Part shown: positions 49,301 to 62,655 of the stretch, one piece after another
Layout of the letters: each line of letters starts with the position of its first letter
Position numbering within the stretch: the stretch's first letter is position 1
NCBI RefSeq assembly: GCF_051014685.1
Contig: NW_027479023.1
Span: 124,001-188,000 of the forward strand
Direction: 5' to 3'
Origin: Ptiloglossa arizonensis
Taxonomy: Eukaryota > Arthropoda > Insecta > Hymenoptera > Colletidae
Length of the DNA: 64,000 nucleotides
The notes under the pieces: model-generated
What the model was told of the DNA's origin: nothing
Database searches by the model: none
The model's input: only the letters and a program-made list of their open reading frames with translations
Program-made: the position numbers and the translations under genes

Positions 49301-49507
49301 GCACTTTTCCCCTAGGCTGTTCTAGTCATTCGTTTCGAGCATCAGAACTGCGAAAATTTTGAGTTTCTCAAGCGTTTCTTACCTCCAAACTGCCATATCT
49401 CGCGAACGGATTGATCAATCCGCAAAATTTCTGTTGCATCTGAAAGTAGAAACTCGCCCGATTACAACGGTAGGTGTAGTTTTCCCCTAGGCCGTTCGAG
49501 TTATTCG

Positions 49508-52500
49508 TTTCGAGCATCAGAACTGCGAAAATTTTGAGTTTCTCAAGCGTTTCTTACCTCCAAACTGCCATATCTCGCGAACGGATTGACCAATCCGCAA
49601 AATTTCTGTTGCATCTGAAAGTAGAAACTCGCCCGATTACAACGGTATGTGTAGTTTTCCCCTAGGCCGTTCCAGTTATTCATTTCGAGCATCAGAACTG
49701 CGAAAATTTTGAGTTTCTCTAGCGTTTCTTACCTCGAAACTGCCATATCTCGCGAACGGATTGACCAATCCGCAAAATTTCTGTTGCTTCTGAAAGTAGA
49801 AACTCGCCCGATTACAGTGGTGTGCGCACTTCTCCCCTAGGCCGTTCTTGTCATTCGTTTCGAGCATCAGAACTGCGAAAATTTTGAGTTTCTCAAGCGT
49901 TTCTTACCTCCAAACTGCCACATCTCGCGAACGGATTGACCAATCCGCAAAATTTCTGTTGCTTCTGAAAGTAGAAACTCGCCCGATTACAACGGCATGT
50001 GTAGTTTTCCCCTTGGCCGTTCTAGTTATTCGTTTCGAGCATCGGAACTGCGAAAATTTTGAGTTTCTCAAGCGTTTCTTACATCCAAACCGCCACATCT
50101 CGCGAACGGATCGACCAATCCGCAAAATTTCTGTTGCATCTGAAAGTAGAAACTCGCCCGATTACAACGGTATGCGTACTTTTCCCCTAGGCCGTTCTAG
50201 TTATTCGTTTCGAGCATCAGAACTGCGAAAATTTTGAGTTTCTCAAGCGTTTCTTACCTCCAAACTGCCACATCTCGCGAACGGATTGACCAATCCGCAA
50301 AATTTCTGTTGCATCTGAAAGTAGAAACTCGCCCGATTACAACGGTATGTGTAGTTTTCCCCTAGGCCATTCCAGTTACTCGTTTCGAGAATCAGAGCTG
50401 CGAAAATTTTGAGTTTCTCAAGCGTTTCTTACATCCAAACTGCCATATCTCGCGAACGGATTGACCAATCCGCAAAATTTCTGTTGCATTTGAAAGTAGA
50501 AACTCGCCCGATTACAACGGTATGGGCACTTTTCCCTAGGCCGTTCTAGTTATTCGTTTCGAGCATCAGAACTGCGAAAGTTTTGAGTTTCTCAAGCGTT
50601 TCTTACCTCCAAACTACCACATCTCGCGAACGGATTGACCAATCCGCAAAATTTCTGTTGCATCTGAAAGTAGAAGCTCGCCCGATTACAACGGTATGCG
50701 CACTTTTCCCCTAGGCCGTTCTAGTTATTCGTTTCGAGCATCAGAACTGCGAAAATTTTGAGTTTCTCAAGCGTTTCTTACATCCAAACGGCCATATCTC
50801 GCGAACGGATTGACCAATCCGCAGGATTTCTGTTGCATCTTAAAGTAGAAACTCGCCCGATTACAACGGTATGCGCACTCTTCCCCTGGGCCGTTCTGGT
50901 TATTCGTTTCGAGCATCAGAACTGCGAAAATTTTGAGTTTCTAAAGCGTTTCTTATCTCCAAACTGCCATATCTCGCGAACGGATTGATCAATCCGCAAA
51001 ATTTCTGTTGCATCTGAAAGTAGAAACTCGCCCGATTACAACGGTATGCGCACTTTTCCCCTAGGCCGTTCTAGTTATTCGTTTCGAGCATCAGAACTGC
51101 TAAAATTTTGAGTTTCTCAAGCGTTTCTTACATCCAAACGGCCATATCTCGCGAACGGATTGACCAATCCGCATGATTTCTGTTGCATCTGAAAGTAGAA
51201 ATTCGCCCTATTACAACGGTATGCGTACTTCTCCCCTAGGCCATTCTAGTCATTCGTTTCGAGCATCAGAACTGCGAAAATTTTGAGTTTCTCAAGCGTT
51301 TCCTATCTCCAAACTGCCATATCTCGCGAACGGATTGATCAATCCGCAAAGTTTCTGTTGCATCTGAAAGTAGAAACTCGCCCGATTACAACGGTATGCG
51401 CACTTTTCCCCTAGGCGGTTCTAGTTATTCGTTTCGAGCATCAGAACTGCGAAAATTTTGAGTTTCTCGAGCGTTTCTTACATCCAAACTGCCATATCGA
51501 GCGAACGGATTGACCAATCCGCAAAATTTCTGTTGCATCTGATAGTAGAAACTCGCCCGATTACAACGGTAGGTGTTGTTTTCCCCTAGGCCGTTCTAGT
51601 TATTCGTTTCGAGCATCAGAACTGCGAAAATTTTTAGTTTCTCAAGCGTTTCTTACTTCCAAACTGCCACGTCTCGCGAACGGATCGACCAATCCGCAAA
51701 ATTTCTGTTGCATCTGAAAGTAGAAACTCGCCCGATTACAACGGTATGTGTAGTTTTCCCCTAGGCCGTTCCAGTTATGCGTTTCGAGAATCAGAACTGC
51801 GAAAATTTTGAGTTTCTCAAGCGTTTCTTACCTCCAAACTGCCATATCTCGCGAACGGATTGATCAATCCGCAAAATTTCTGTTGCATCTGAAAGTAGAA
51901 ACTCGCCCAATTACAACGGTATGTGTAGTTTTCCCCTAGGCCGTTCCAGTTATTCATTTCGAGCATCAGAACTGCGAAAATTTTGAGTTTCTCAAGCGTT
52001 TCTTACCTCCAAACTGCCATATCTCGCGAACGGATTGACCAATCCGCAAAATTTCTGTTCCTTCTGAAAGTAGAAACTAGCCCGATTACAACGGTATGCG
52101 CACTTTTCCCCTAGGCCGTTCTAGTTATTCGTTTCGAGCATCAGAACTGCGAAAATTTTGAGTTTCTCAAGCGTTCCTTACCTCCAAACTGCCATATCTC
52201 CGCGAACGGATTGACCAATCCGCAAAATTTCTGTTGCTTCTGAAAGTAGAAACTCGCCCGATTACAACGGCATGTGTAGTTTTCCCCTTGGCCGTTCTAG
52301 TTATTCGTTTCGAGCATCGGAACTGCGAAAATTTTGAGTTTCTCAAGCGTTTCTTACATCCAAACTGCCACATCTCGCGAACGGATCGACCAATCCGCAA
52401 AATTTCTGTTGCATCTGAAAGTAGAAACTCGCCCGATTACAACGGCATGTGTAGTTTTCCCCTTGGCCGTTCGAGTTATTCGTTTCGAGCATCAGAACTG

Positions 52501-52690
52501 CGAACATTTTGAGTTCCTCAAGCGTTTCTTACCTCCAAACTGCCATATCTCGCGAACGGATTGACCAATCCGCAAAATTTCTGTTGCTTCTGAAAGTAGA
52601 AACTCGCCCGATTACAACGGTATGCGCACTTTTCCCCTAGGCTGTTCTAGTTATTCGTTTCGAGCATCAGAACTGCGAAAATTTTGAGTT
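49508..52690 (+). repeat. HOR block matching 31300-34483 (offset about 18207)
   Basis: Offset 18208 before the lone missing base near 50533 and 18207 after it (104 monomers plus 7 or 8). Markers in the same order: ACAGTGGTGTGCG, CAAACCGCCACATC, TATGGGCAC, CCGCAGGATTTC, CTCTTCCCCTGGG (50878), CACGTCTCGCG, AACTAGCCCG, the 176-bp monomer (52164), and CCGTTCGAG with GCGAACATTTTG. It ends at CTCAATCG (52694) against CTCAAGCG. Confidence 0.85.
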
Positions 52691-52714
52691 TCTCAATCGT
52701 TTCTTACCTCCAAA

Positions 52715-53940
52715 CTGCCACATCTCGCGAACGGATTGACCAATCCGCAAAATTTCTGTTGCATCTGAAAGTAGAAACTCACCCGATTACAACGGTATGT
52801 GTAGTTTTCCCCTAGGCCGTTCCAGTTATTCGTTTCGAGCATCAGAACTGCGAAAATTTTGAGTTTCGCAAGCGTTTCTTACCTCCAAACTGCCATATCT
52901 CGCGAACGGATTGACTTATCCGCAAAATTTCTGTTGCATTTGAAAGTAGAAGCTCGCCCGATTACAACGGTATGCGCACTTTTCCCCTAGGCCGTTCTAG
53001 TTATTCGTTTCGAGCATCAGAACTGCGAAAATTTTGAGTTTCTCAAGCGTTTCTTACATCCAAACGGCCATATCTCGCGAACGGATTGACCAATCCGCAT
53101 AATTTCTGTTGCATCTGAAAGTAGAAACTCGCCCGATTACAACGGTATGCGTACTTCTCCCCTAGGCCGTTCTAGTCATTCGTTTCGAGCATCAGAACTG
53201 CGAAAATTTTGAGTTTCTCAAGCGTTTCTTACCTCCAAACTGCCATATCTCGCGAACGGATTGATCAATCCGCAAAATTTCTGTTGCATCTGAAAGTAGA
53301 AACTCGCCCAATTACAACGGTATGTGTAGTTTTCCCCTAGGCCGTTCCAGTTATTCATTTCGAGCATCAGAACTGCGAAAATTTTGAGTTTCTCAAGCGT
53401 TTCTTACCTCCAAACTGCCATATCTCGCGAACGGATTGACCAATCCGCAAAATTTCTGTTCCTTCTGAAAGTAGAAACTAGCCCGATTACAACGGTATGC
53501 GCACTTTTCCCCTAGGCCGTTCTAGTTATTCGTTTCGAGCATCAGAACTGCGAAAATTTTGAGTTTCTCAAGCGTTCCTTACCTCCAAACTGCCATATCT
53601 CCGCGAACGGATTGACCAATCCGCAAAATTTCTGTTGCTTCTGAAAGTAGAAACTCGCCCGATTACAACGGCATGTGTAGTTTTCCCCTTGGCCGTTCTA
53701 GTTATTCGTTTCGAGCATCGGAACTGCGAAAATTTTGAGTTTCTCAAGCGTTTCTTACATCCAAACTGCCACATCTCGCGAACGGATCGACCAATCCGCA
53801 AAATTTCTGTTGCATCTGAAAGTAGAAACTCGCCCGATTACAACGGCATGTGTAGTTTTCCCCTTGGCCGTACGAGTTATTCGTTTCGAGCATCAGAACT
53901 GCGAACATTTTGAGTTCCTCAAGCGTTTCTTACCTCCAAA
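52715..53940 (+). repeat. 1226-bp (7-monomer) tandem duplication, copy A
   Basis: Repeated at 53941-55166. Markers: AACTCACCCG, GAGTTTCGCAAG, TTGACTTATCCGC (52912 and 54138), CCGCATAATTTC, AACTAGCCCG, 176-bp monomer (53565 and 54791). Copy A has CCGTACGAG near 53868 where the others have CCGTTCGAG. Confidence 0.85.
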
Positions 53941-56939
53941 CTGCCACATCTCGCGAACGGATTGACCAATCCGCAAAATTTCTGTTGCATCTGAAAGTAG
54001 AAACTCACCCGATTACAACGGTATGTGTAGTTTTCCCCTAGGCCGTTCCAGTTATTCGTTTCGAGCATCAGAACTGCGAAAATTTTGAGTTTCGCAAGCG
54101 TTTCTTACCTCCAAACTGCCATATCTCGCGAACGGATTGACTTATCCGCAAAATTTCTGTTGCATTTGAAAGTAGAAGCTCGCCCGATTACAACGGTATG
54201 CGCACTTTTCCCCTAGGCCGTTCTAGTTATTCGTTTCGAGCATCAGAACTGCGAAAATTTTGAGTTTCTCAAGCGTTTCTTACATCCAAACGGCCATATC
54301 TCGCGAACGGATTGACCAATCCGCATAATTTCTGTTGCATCTGAAAGTAGAAACTCGCCCGATTACAACGGTATGCGTACTTCTCCCCTAGGCCGTTCTA
54401 GTCATTCGTTTCGAGCATCAGAACTGCGAAAATTTTGAGTTTCTCAAGCGTTTCTTACCTCCAAACTGCCATATCTCGCGAACGGATTGATCAATCCGCA
54501 AAATTTCTGTTGCATCTGAAAGTAGAAACTCGCCCAATTACAACGGTATGTGTAGTTTTCCCCTAGGCCGTTCCAGTTATTCATTTCGAGCATCAGAACT
54601 GCGAAAATTTTGAGTTTCTCAAGCGTTTCTTACCTCCAAACTGCCATATCTCGCGAACGGATTGACCAATCCGCAAAATTTCTGTTCCTTCTGAAAGTAG
54701 AAACTAGCCCGATTACAACGGTATGCGCACTTTTCCCCTAGGCCGTTCTAGTTATTCGTTTCGAGCATCAGAACTGCGAAAATTTTGAGTTTCTCAAGCG
54801 TTCCTTACCTCCAAACTGCCATATCTCCGCGAACGGATTGACCAATCCGCAAAATTTCTGTTGCTTCTGAAAGTAGAAACTCGCCCGATTACAACGGCAT
54901 GTGTAGTTTTCCCCTTGGCCGTTCTAGTTATTCGTTTCGAGCATCGGAACTGCGAAAATTTTGAGTTTCTCAAGCGTTTCTTACATCCAAACTGCCACAT
55001 CTCGCGAACGGATCGACCAATCCGCAAAATTTCTGTTGCATCTGAAAGTAGAAACTCGCCCGATTACAACGGCATGTGTAGTTTTCCCCTTGGCCGTTCG
55101 AGTTATTCGTTTCGAGCATCAGAACTGCGAACATTTTGAGTTCCTCAAGCGTTTCTTACCTCCAAACTGCCATATCTCGCGAACGGATTGACCAATCCGC
55201 AAAATTTCTGTTGCTTCTGAAAGTAGAAACTCGCCCGATTACAACGGCATGCGCACTTTTCCCCTAGGCTGTTCTAGTTATTCGTTTCGAGCATCAGAAC
55301 TGCGAAAATTTTGAGTTTCTCAAGCGTTTCTTACCTCCAAACTGCCACATCTCGCGAACGGATTGACCAATCCGCAAAATTTCTGTTGCATCTGAAAGTA
55401 GAAACTCACCCGATTACAACGGTATGTGTAGTTTTCCCCTAGGCCGTTCTAGTTATTCGTTTCGAGCATCAGAACTGCGAAAATTTTGAGTTTCTCAAGC
55501 GTTTCTTATCTCCAAGCTGCCATATCTCGCGAACGGATTGATCAATCCGCAATATTTCTGTTGCATCTGAAAGTAGAAACTCGCCCGATTACAACGGTAT
55601 GCGCACTTTTCCCCTAGGCCGTTCTAGTTATTCGTTTCGAGCATCAGAACTGCGAAAATTTTGAGTTTCTCAAGCGTTTCTTACCTCCAAACTGCCATAT
55701 CTCGCGAACGGATTGATCAATCCGCAAAATTTCTGTTGCATCTGAAAGTAGAAACTCGCCCGATTACAACGGTAGGTGTAGTTTTCCCCTAGGCCGTTCG
55801 AGTTATTCGTTTGGAGCATCAGAACTGCGAACATTTTGAGTTCCTCAAGCGTTTCTTACCTCCAAACTGCCATATCTCGCGAACGGATTGACCAATCCGC
55901 AAAATTTCTGTTGCTTCTGAAAGTAGAAACTCGCCCGATTACAACGGTATGCGCACTTTTCCCCTAGGCTGTTCTAGTTATTCGTTTCGAGCATCAGAAC
56001 TGCGAAAATTTTGAGTTTCTCAAGCGTTTCTTACATCCAAACGGCCATATCTCGCGAACGGATTGACCAATCCGCATAATTTCGGTTGCATCTGAAAGTA
56101 GAAACTCGCCCGATTACAACGGTATGTGTAGTTTTCCCCTAGGCCGTTCCAGTTATTCGTTTCGAGCATCAGAACTGCGAAAATTTTGAGTTTCTCAAGC
56201 GTTTCTTACCTCCAAACTGCCATATCTCGCGAAAGGAATGACCAATCCGCAAAATTTCTGTTGCATCTGAAAGTAGAAACTCGCCCGATTACAACGGGAT
56301 GCGTACTTCTCCCCTAGGCCGTTCCAGTTATTCGTTTCGAGCATCAGAACTGCGAAAATTTTGAGTTTCTCAAGCGTTTCTTACTTCCAAACGGCCATAT
56401 CTCGCGAACGGATTGACCAATCCGCATAATTTCGGTTGCATCTGAAAGTAGAAACTCGCCCGATTACAACGGTATGTGTAGTTTTCCCCTAGGCCGTTCC
56501 AGTTATTCGTTTCGAGCATCAGAACTGCGAACATTTTGAGTTCCTCAAGCGTTTCTTACCTCCAAACTGCCATATCTCGCGAACGGATTGATCAATCCGC
56601 AAAATTTCTGTTGCTTCTGAAAGTAGAAACTCGCCCGATTACAACGGTATGCGTACTTCTCCCCTAGGCCGTTCTAGTCATTCGTTTCGAGCATCAGAAC
56701 TGCGAAAATTTTGAGTTTCTCAAGCGTTTCTTATCTCCAAACTGCCATATTTCGCAAACGGATTGATCAATCCGCAAAGTTTCTGTTGCATCTGAAAGTA
56801 GAAACTCGCCCGATTACAACGGTATGCGTACTTCTCTCCTTGGCCGATCTAGTCATTCGTTTCGAGCATCAGAACTGCGAAAATTTTGAGTTTCTCGAGC
56901 GTTTCTTACATCCAAACTGCCATATCTCGCGAACGGATT
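52913..56939 (+). repeat. 4027-bp (23-monomer) tandem HOR, copy A
   Basis: Repeated directly at 56940-60947. Markers at exactly 4027 spacing: TTGACTTATCC (52912 and 56939), 176-bp monomers (53565/57592 and 54791/58818), CTCCAAGCTGCC (about 55511/59538), TTTGGAGCATC (about 55811/59838), GCGAAAGGAATGACC (56229/60256), CTCTCCTTGGCCGATC (56833/60860). I noted only a few differences, for example CCGTATAATTTC at 57122 against CCGCATAATTTC at 53095. Confidence 0.9.
53941..55166 (+). repeat. 1226-bp tandem duplication, copy B
   Basis: Second copy of 52715-53940. After it comes GGCATGCGCAC with CTAGGCTGTTC (55250-55272), a step not found after copy A. A further instance occurs at about 57968-59193 inside the second 4027-bp unit. 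Confidence 0.85.
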
Positions 56940-59900
56940 GACTTATCCGCAAAATTTCTGTTGCATTTGAAAGTAGAAGCTCGCCCGATTACAACGGTAT
57001 GCGCACTTTTCCCCTAGGCCGTTCTAGTTATTCGTTTCGAGCATCAGAACTGCGAAAATTTTGAGTTTCTCAAGCGTTTCTTACATCCAAACGGCCATAT
57101 CTCGCGAACGGATTGACCAATCCGTATAATTTCTGTTGCATCTGAAAGTAGAAACTCGCCCGATTACAACGGTATGCGTACTTCTCCCCTAGGCCGTTCT
57201 AGTCATTCGTTTCGAGCATCAGAACTGCGAAAATTTTGAGTTTCTCAAGCGTTTCTTACCTCCAAACTGCCATATCTCGCGAACGGATTGATCAATCCGC
57301 AAAATTTCTGTTGCATCTGAAAGTAGAAACTCGCCCAATTACAACGGTATGTGTAGTTTTCCCCTAGGCCGTTCCAGTTATTCATTTCGAGCATCAGAAC
57401 TGCGAAAATTTTGAGTTTCTCAAGCGTTTCTTACCTCCAAACTGCCATATCTCGCGAACGGATTGACCAATCCGCAAAATTTCTGTTCCTTCTGAAAGTA
57501 GAAACTAGCCCGATTACAACGGTATGCGCACTTTTCCCCTAGGCCGTTCTAGTTATTCGTTTCGAGCATCAGAACTGCGAAAATTTTGAGTTTCTCAAGC
57601 GTTCCTTACCTCCAAACTGCCATATCTCCGCGAACGGATTGACCAATCCGCAAAATTTCTGTTGCTTCTGAAAGTAGAAACTCGCCCGATTACAACGGCA
57701 TGTGTAGTTTTCCCCTTGGCCGTTCTAGTTATTCGTTTCGAGCATCGGAACTGCGAAAATTTTGAGTTTCTCAAGCGTTTCTTACATCCAAACTGCCACA
57801 TCTCGCGAACGGATCGACCAATCCGCAAAATTTCTGTTGCATCTGAAAGTAGAAACTCGCCCGATTACAACGGCATGTGTAGTTTTCCCCTTGGCCGTTC
57901 GAGTTATTCGTTTCGAGCATCAGAACTGCGAACATTTTGAGTTCCTCAAGCGTTTCTTACCTCCAAACTGCCACATCTCGCGAACGGATTGACCAATCCG
58001 CAAAATTTCTGTTGCATCTGAAAGTAGAAACTCACCCGATTACAACGGTATGTGTAGTTTTCCCCTAGGCCGTTCCAGTTATTCGTTTCGAGCATCAGAA
58101 CTGCGAAAATTTTGAGTTTCGCAAGCGTTTCTTACCTCCAAACTGCCATATCTCGCGAACGGATTGACTTATCCGCAAAATTTCTGTTGCATTTGAAAGT
58201 AGAAGCTCGCCCGATTACAACGGTATGCGCACTTTTCCCCTAGGCCGTTCTAGTTATTCGTTTCGAGCATCAGAACTGCGAAAATTTTGAGTTTCTCAAG
58301 CGTTTCTTACATCCAAACGGCCATATCTCGCGAACGGATTGACCAATCCGCATAATTTCTGTTGCATCTGAAAGTAGAAACTCGCCCGATTACAACGGTA
58401 TGCGTACTTCTCCCCTAGGCCGTTCTAGTCATTCGTTTCGAGCATCAGAACTGCGAAAATTTTGAGTTTCTCAAGCGTTTCTTACCTCCAAACTGCCATA
58501 TCTCGCGAACGGATTGATCAATCCGCAAAATTTCTGTTGCATCTGAAAGTAGAAACTCGCCCAATTACAACGGTATGTGTAGTTTTCCCCTAGGCCGTTC
58601 CAGTTATTCATTTCGAGCATCAGAACTGCGAAAATTTTGAGTTTCTCAAGCGTTTCTTACCTCCAAACTGCCATATCTCGCGAACGGATTGACCAATCCG
58701 CAAAATTTCTGTTCCTTCTGAAAGTAGAAACTAGCCCGATTACAACGGTATGCGCACTTTTCCCCTAGGCCGTTCTAGTTATTCGTTTCGAGCATCAGAA
58801 CTGCGAAAATTTTGAGTTTCTCAAGCGTTCCTTACCTCCAAACTGCCATATCTCCGCGAACGGATTGACCAATCCGCAAAATTTCTGTTGCTTCTGAAAG
58901 TAGAAACTCGCCCGATTACAACGGCATGTGTAGTTTTCCCCTTGGCCGTTCTAGTTATTCGTTTCGAGCATCGGAACTGCGAAAATTTTGAGTTTCTCAA
59001 GCGTTTCTTACATCCAAACTGCCACATCTCGCGAACGGATCGACCAATCCGCAAAATTTCTGTTGCATCTGAAAGTAGAAACTCGCCCGATTACAACGGC
59101 ATGTGTAGTTTTCCCCTTGGCCGTTCGAGTTATTCGTTTCGAGCATCAGAACTGCGAACATTTTGAGTTCCTCAAGCGTTTCTTACCTCCAAACTGCCAT
59201 ATCTCGCGAACGGATTGACCAATCCGCAAAATTTCTGTTGCTTCTGAAAGTAGAAACTCGCCCGATTACAACGGCATGCGCACTTTTCCCCTAGGCTGTT
59301 CTAGTTATTCGTTTCGAGCATCAGAACTGCGAAAATTTTGAGTTTCTCAAGCGTTTCTTACCTCCAAACTGCCACATCTCGCGAACGGATTGACCAATCC
59401 GCAAAATTTCTGTTGCATCTGAAAGTAGAAACTCACCCGATTACAACGGTATGTGTAGTTTTCCCCTAGGCCGTTCTAGTTATTCGTTTCGAGCATCAGA
59501 ACTGCGAAAATTTTGAGTTTCTCAAGCGTTTCTTATCTCCAAGCTGCCATATCTCGCGAACGGATTGATCAATCCGCAATATTTCTGTTGCATCTGAAAG
59601 TAGAAACTCGCCCGATTACAACGGTATGCGCACTTTTCCCCTAGGCCGTTCTAGTTATTCGTTTCGAGCATCAGAACTGCGAAAATTTTGAGTTTCTCAA
59701 GCGTTTCTTACCTCCAAACTGCCATATCTCGCGAACGGATTGATCAATCCGCAAAATTTCTGTTGCATCTGAAAGTAGAAACTCGCCCGATTACAACGGT
59801 AGGTGTAGTTTTCCCCTAGGCCGTTCGAGTTATTCGTTTGGAGCATCAGAACTGCGAACATTTTGAGTTCCTCAAGCGTTTCTTACCTCCAAACTGCCAT

Positions 59901-60947
59901 ATCTCGCGAACGGATTGACCAATCCGCAAAATTTCTGTTGCTTCTGAAAGTAGAAACTCGCCCGATTACAACGGTATGCGCACTTTTCCCCTAGGCTGTT
60001 CTAGTTATTCGTTTCGAGCATCAGAACTGCGAAAATTTTGAGTTTCTCAAGCGTTTCTTACATCCAAACGGCCATATCTCGCGAACGGATTGACCAATCC
60101 GCATAATTTCGGTTGCATCTGAAAGTAGAAACTCGCCCGATTACAACGGTATGTGTAGTTTTCCCCTAGGCCGTTCCAGTTATTCGTTTCGAGCATCAGA
60201 ACTGCGAAAATTTTGAGTTTCTCAAGCGTTTCTTACCTCCAAACTGCCATATCTCGCGAAAGGAATGACCAATCCGCAAAATTTCTGTTGCATCTGAAAG
60301 TAGAAACTCGCCCGATTACAACGGGATGCGTACTTCTCCCCTAGGCCGTTCCAGTTATTCGTTTCGAGCATCAGAACTGCGAAAATTTTGAGTTTCTCAA
60401 GCGTTTCTTACTTCCAAACGGCCATATCTCGCGAACGGATTGACCAATCCGCATAATTTCGGTTGCATCTGAAAGTAGAAACTCGCCCGATTACAACGGT
60501 ATGTGTAGTTTTCCCCTAGGCCGTTCCAGTTATTCGTTTCGAGCATCAGAACTGCGAACATTTTGAGTTCCTCAAGCGTTTCTTACCTCCAAACTGCCAT
60601 ATCTCGCGAACGGATTGATCAATCCGCAAAATTTCTGTTGCTTCTGAAAGTAGAAACTCGCCCGATTACAACGGTATGCGTACTTCTCCCCTAGGCCGTT
60701 CTAGTCATTCGTTTCGAGCATCAGAACTGCGAAAATTTTGAGTTTCTCAAGCGTTTCTTATCTCCAAACTGCCATATTTCGCAAACGGATTGATCAATCC
60801 GCAAAGTTTCTGTTGCATCTGAAAGTAGAAACTCGCCCGATTACAACGGTATGCGTACTTCTCTCCTTGGCCGATCTAGTCATTCGTTTCGAGCATCAGA
60901 ACTGCGAAAATTTTGAGTTTCTCGAGCGTTTCTTACATCCAAACTGC
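56940..60947 (+). repeat. 4027-bp tandem HOR, copy B
   Basis: Second copy of 52913-56939. It ends about 20 bases short of a full unit, where CATATCGAGCGAAAGG replaces CATATCTCGCGAACGG and the divergent region begins. CCGTTCGAG at about 57895 differs from CCGTACGAG in copy A. Confidence 0.9.
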
Positions 60948-61846
60948 CATATCGAGCGAAAGGATTGACCAATCCGCAAAATTTCTGTTGCATCTGAAAG
61001 TAGAAACCCGCCCGATTACAACGGTATTCGCACTTTTCCCCTAGGCCGTTCTAGTCATTCGTTTCGAGCATCAGAACTGCGAAAATTTTGAGTTTCTCAA
61101 GCGTTTCTTACTTCCAAACTGCCATATCTCGCGAACGGATCGACCAATCCCCAAAATTTCTGTTGCATCTGAAAGTAGAAACTCGCCCGATTACATCGGT
61201 ATGCGTACTTTTCCCCTAGGCCGTTCTAGTTATTCGTTTCGAGCATCAGAACTGCGATAATTTTGAGTTCCTCAAGCGTTTCTTACCTCCAAACTGCCAC
61301 ATCTCGCGAACGGATTGTCCAATCCGCAAAATTTCGGTTGCATCTGAAAGTAGAAACTCGCCCGATTACATCGGTATGCGTACTGTTCCCCTAGGCCGTT
61401 CTAGTTATTCGTTTCGAGCATCAGAACTGCGAAAATTTTGAGTTTCTCAAGCGTTTCTTACTTCCAAACTGCCATATCTCGCGAACGGATCGACCAATCC
61501 GCAAAATTTCTGTTGCATCTGAAAGTAGAAACTCGCCCGATTACATCGGTATGCGTACTTTTCCCCTAGGCCGTTCTAGTTATTCGTTTCGAGCATCAGA
61601 TCTGCGATAATTTTGAGTTCCTCAAGCGTTTCTTACCTCCAAACTGCCACATCTCGTGAACGGATTGATCAATCCGCAAAATTTCTGTTGCATCTGAAAG
61701 TAGAAACTCGCCCGATTACAACGGTATGCGCACTTTTCCCCTAGGCCGTTCTAGTTATTCGTTCCGTGCATCAGAACTGCGAAAATTTTGAGTTTCTCAA
61801 GCGTTTCTTACTTCCAAACTGCCACATCTCGCGAACGGATCGACCA

Positions 61847-62196
61847 ATCCGCAAAATTTCTGTTGCATCTGAAAGTAGAAACTCGCCCGATTACAACGGT
61901 ATGCGTACTTCTCCCCTAGGCCTTTCTAGTCATTCGTTTCGAGCATCAGAACTGCGAAAATTTTGAGTTTCTCAAGCGTTTCTAACTTCCAAACTGCCAT
62001 ATCTCGCGAACGGATCGACCAATCCGCATGATTTCTGTTGCATCTGAAAGTAGAAACTCGCCCGATTACATCGGTATGCGAACTTTTCCCCTAGGCCGTT
62101 CTAGTTATTCGTTTCGAGCATCAGAACTGCGAAAATTTTGAGTTTCTCAAGCGTTTCTTACCTCCAAACTGCCATATCTCGCGAAAGGATTGACCA
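61847..62196 (+). repeat. 350-bp dimer duplication in the variant region, copy A
   Basis: Two monomers (CTTTCTAGTC type, then TTTCTAACTTCC with CATCGGTATGCGAAC) repeated at 62197-62546. The pair occurs again at about 63250-63560 with 1401-bp spacing. Confidence 0.8.
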
Positions 62197-62546
62197 ATCC
62201 GCAAAATTTCTGTTGCATCTGAAAGTAGAAACTCGCCCGATTACAACGGTATGCGTACTTCTCCCCTAGGCCTTTCTAGTCATTCGTTTCGAGCATCAGA
62301 ACTGCGAAAATTTTGAGTTTCTCAAGCGTTTCTAACTTCCAAACTGCCATATCTCGCGAACGGATCGACCAATCCGCATGATTTCTGTTGCATCTGAAAG
62401 TAGAAACTCGCCCGATTACATCGGTATGCGAACTTTTCCCCTAGGCCGTTCTAGTTATTCGTTTCGAGCATCAGAACTGCGAAAATTTTGAGTTTCTCAA
62501 GCGTTTCTTACCTCCAAACTGCCATATCTCGCGAAAGGATTGACCA
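62197..62546 (+). repeat. 350-bp dimer duplication in the variant region, copy B
   Basis: Second copy of 61847-62196, with matching CTTTCTAGTC (62272), TTTCTAACTTCC (62329) and CATCGGTATGCGAAC (62421) markers. Confidence 0.8.
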
Positions 62547-62655
62547 ATCCGCAAAATTTCTGTTGCATCTGAAAGTAGAAACTCGCCCGATTACATCGGT
62601 ATGCGCACTTTTCCCCTGGGCCGTTCTAGTTATTCGTTTCGAGCATCAGAACTGC

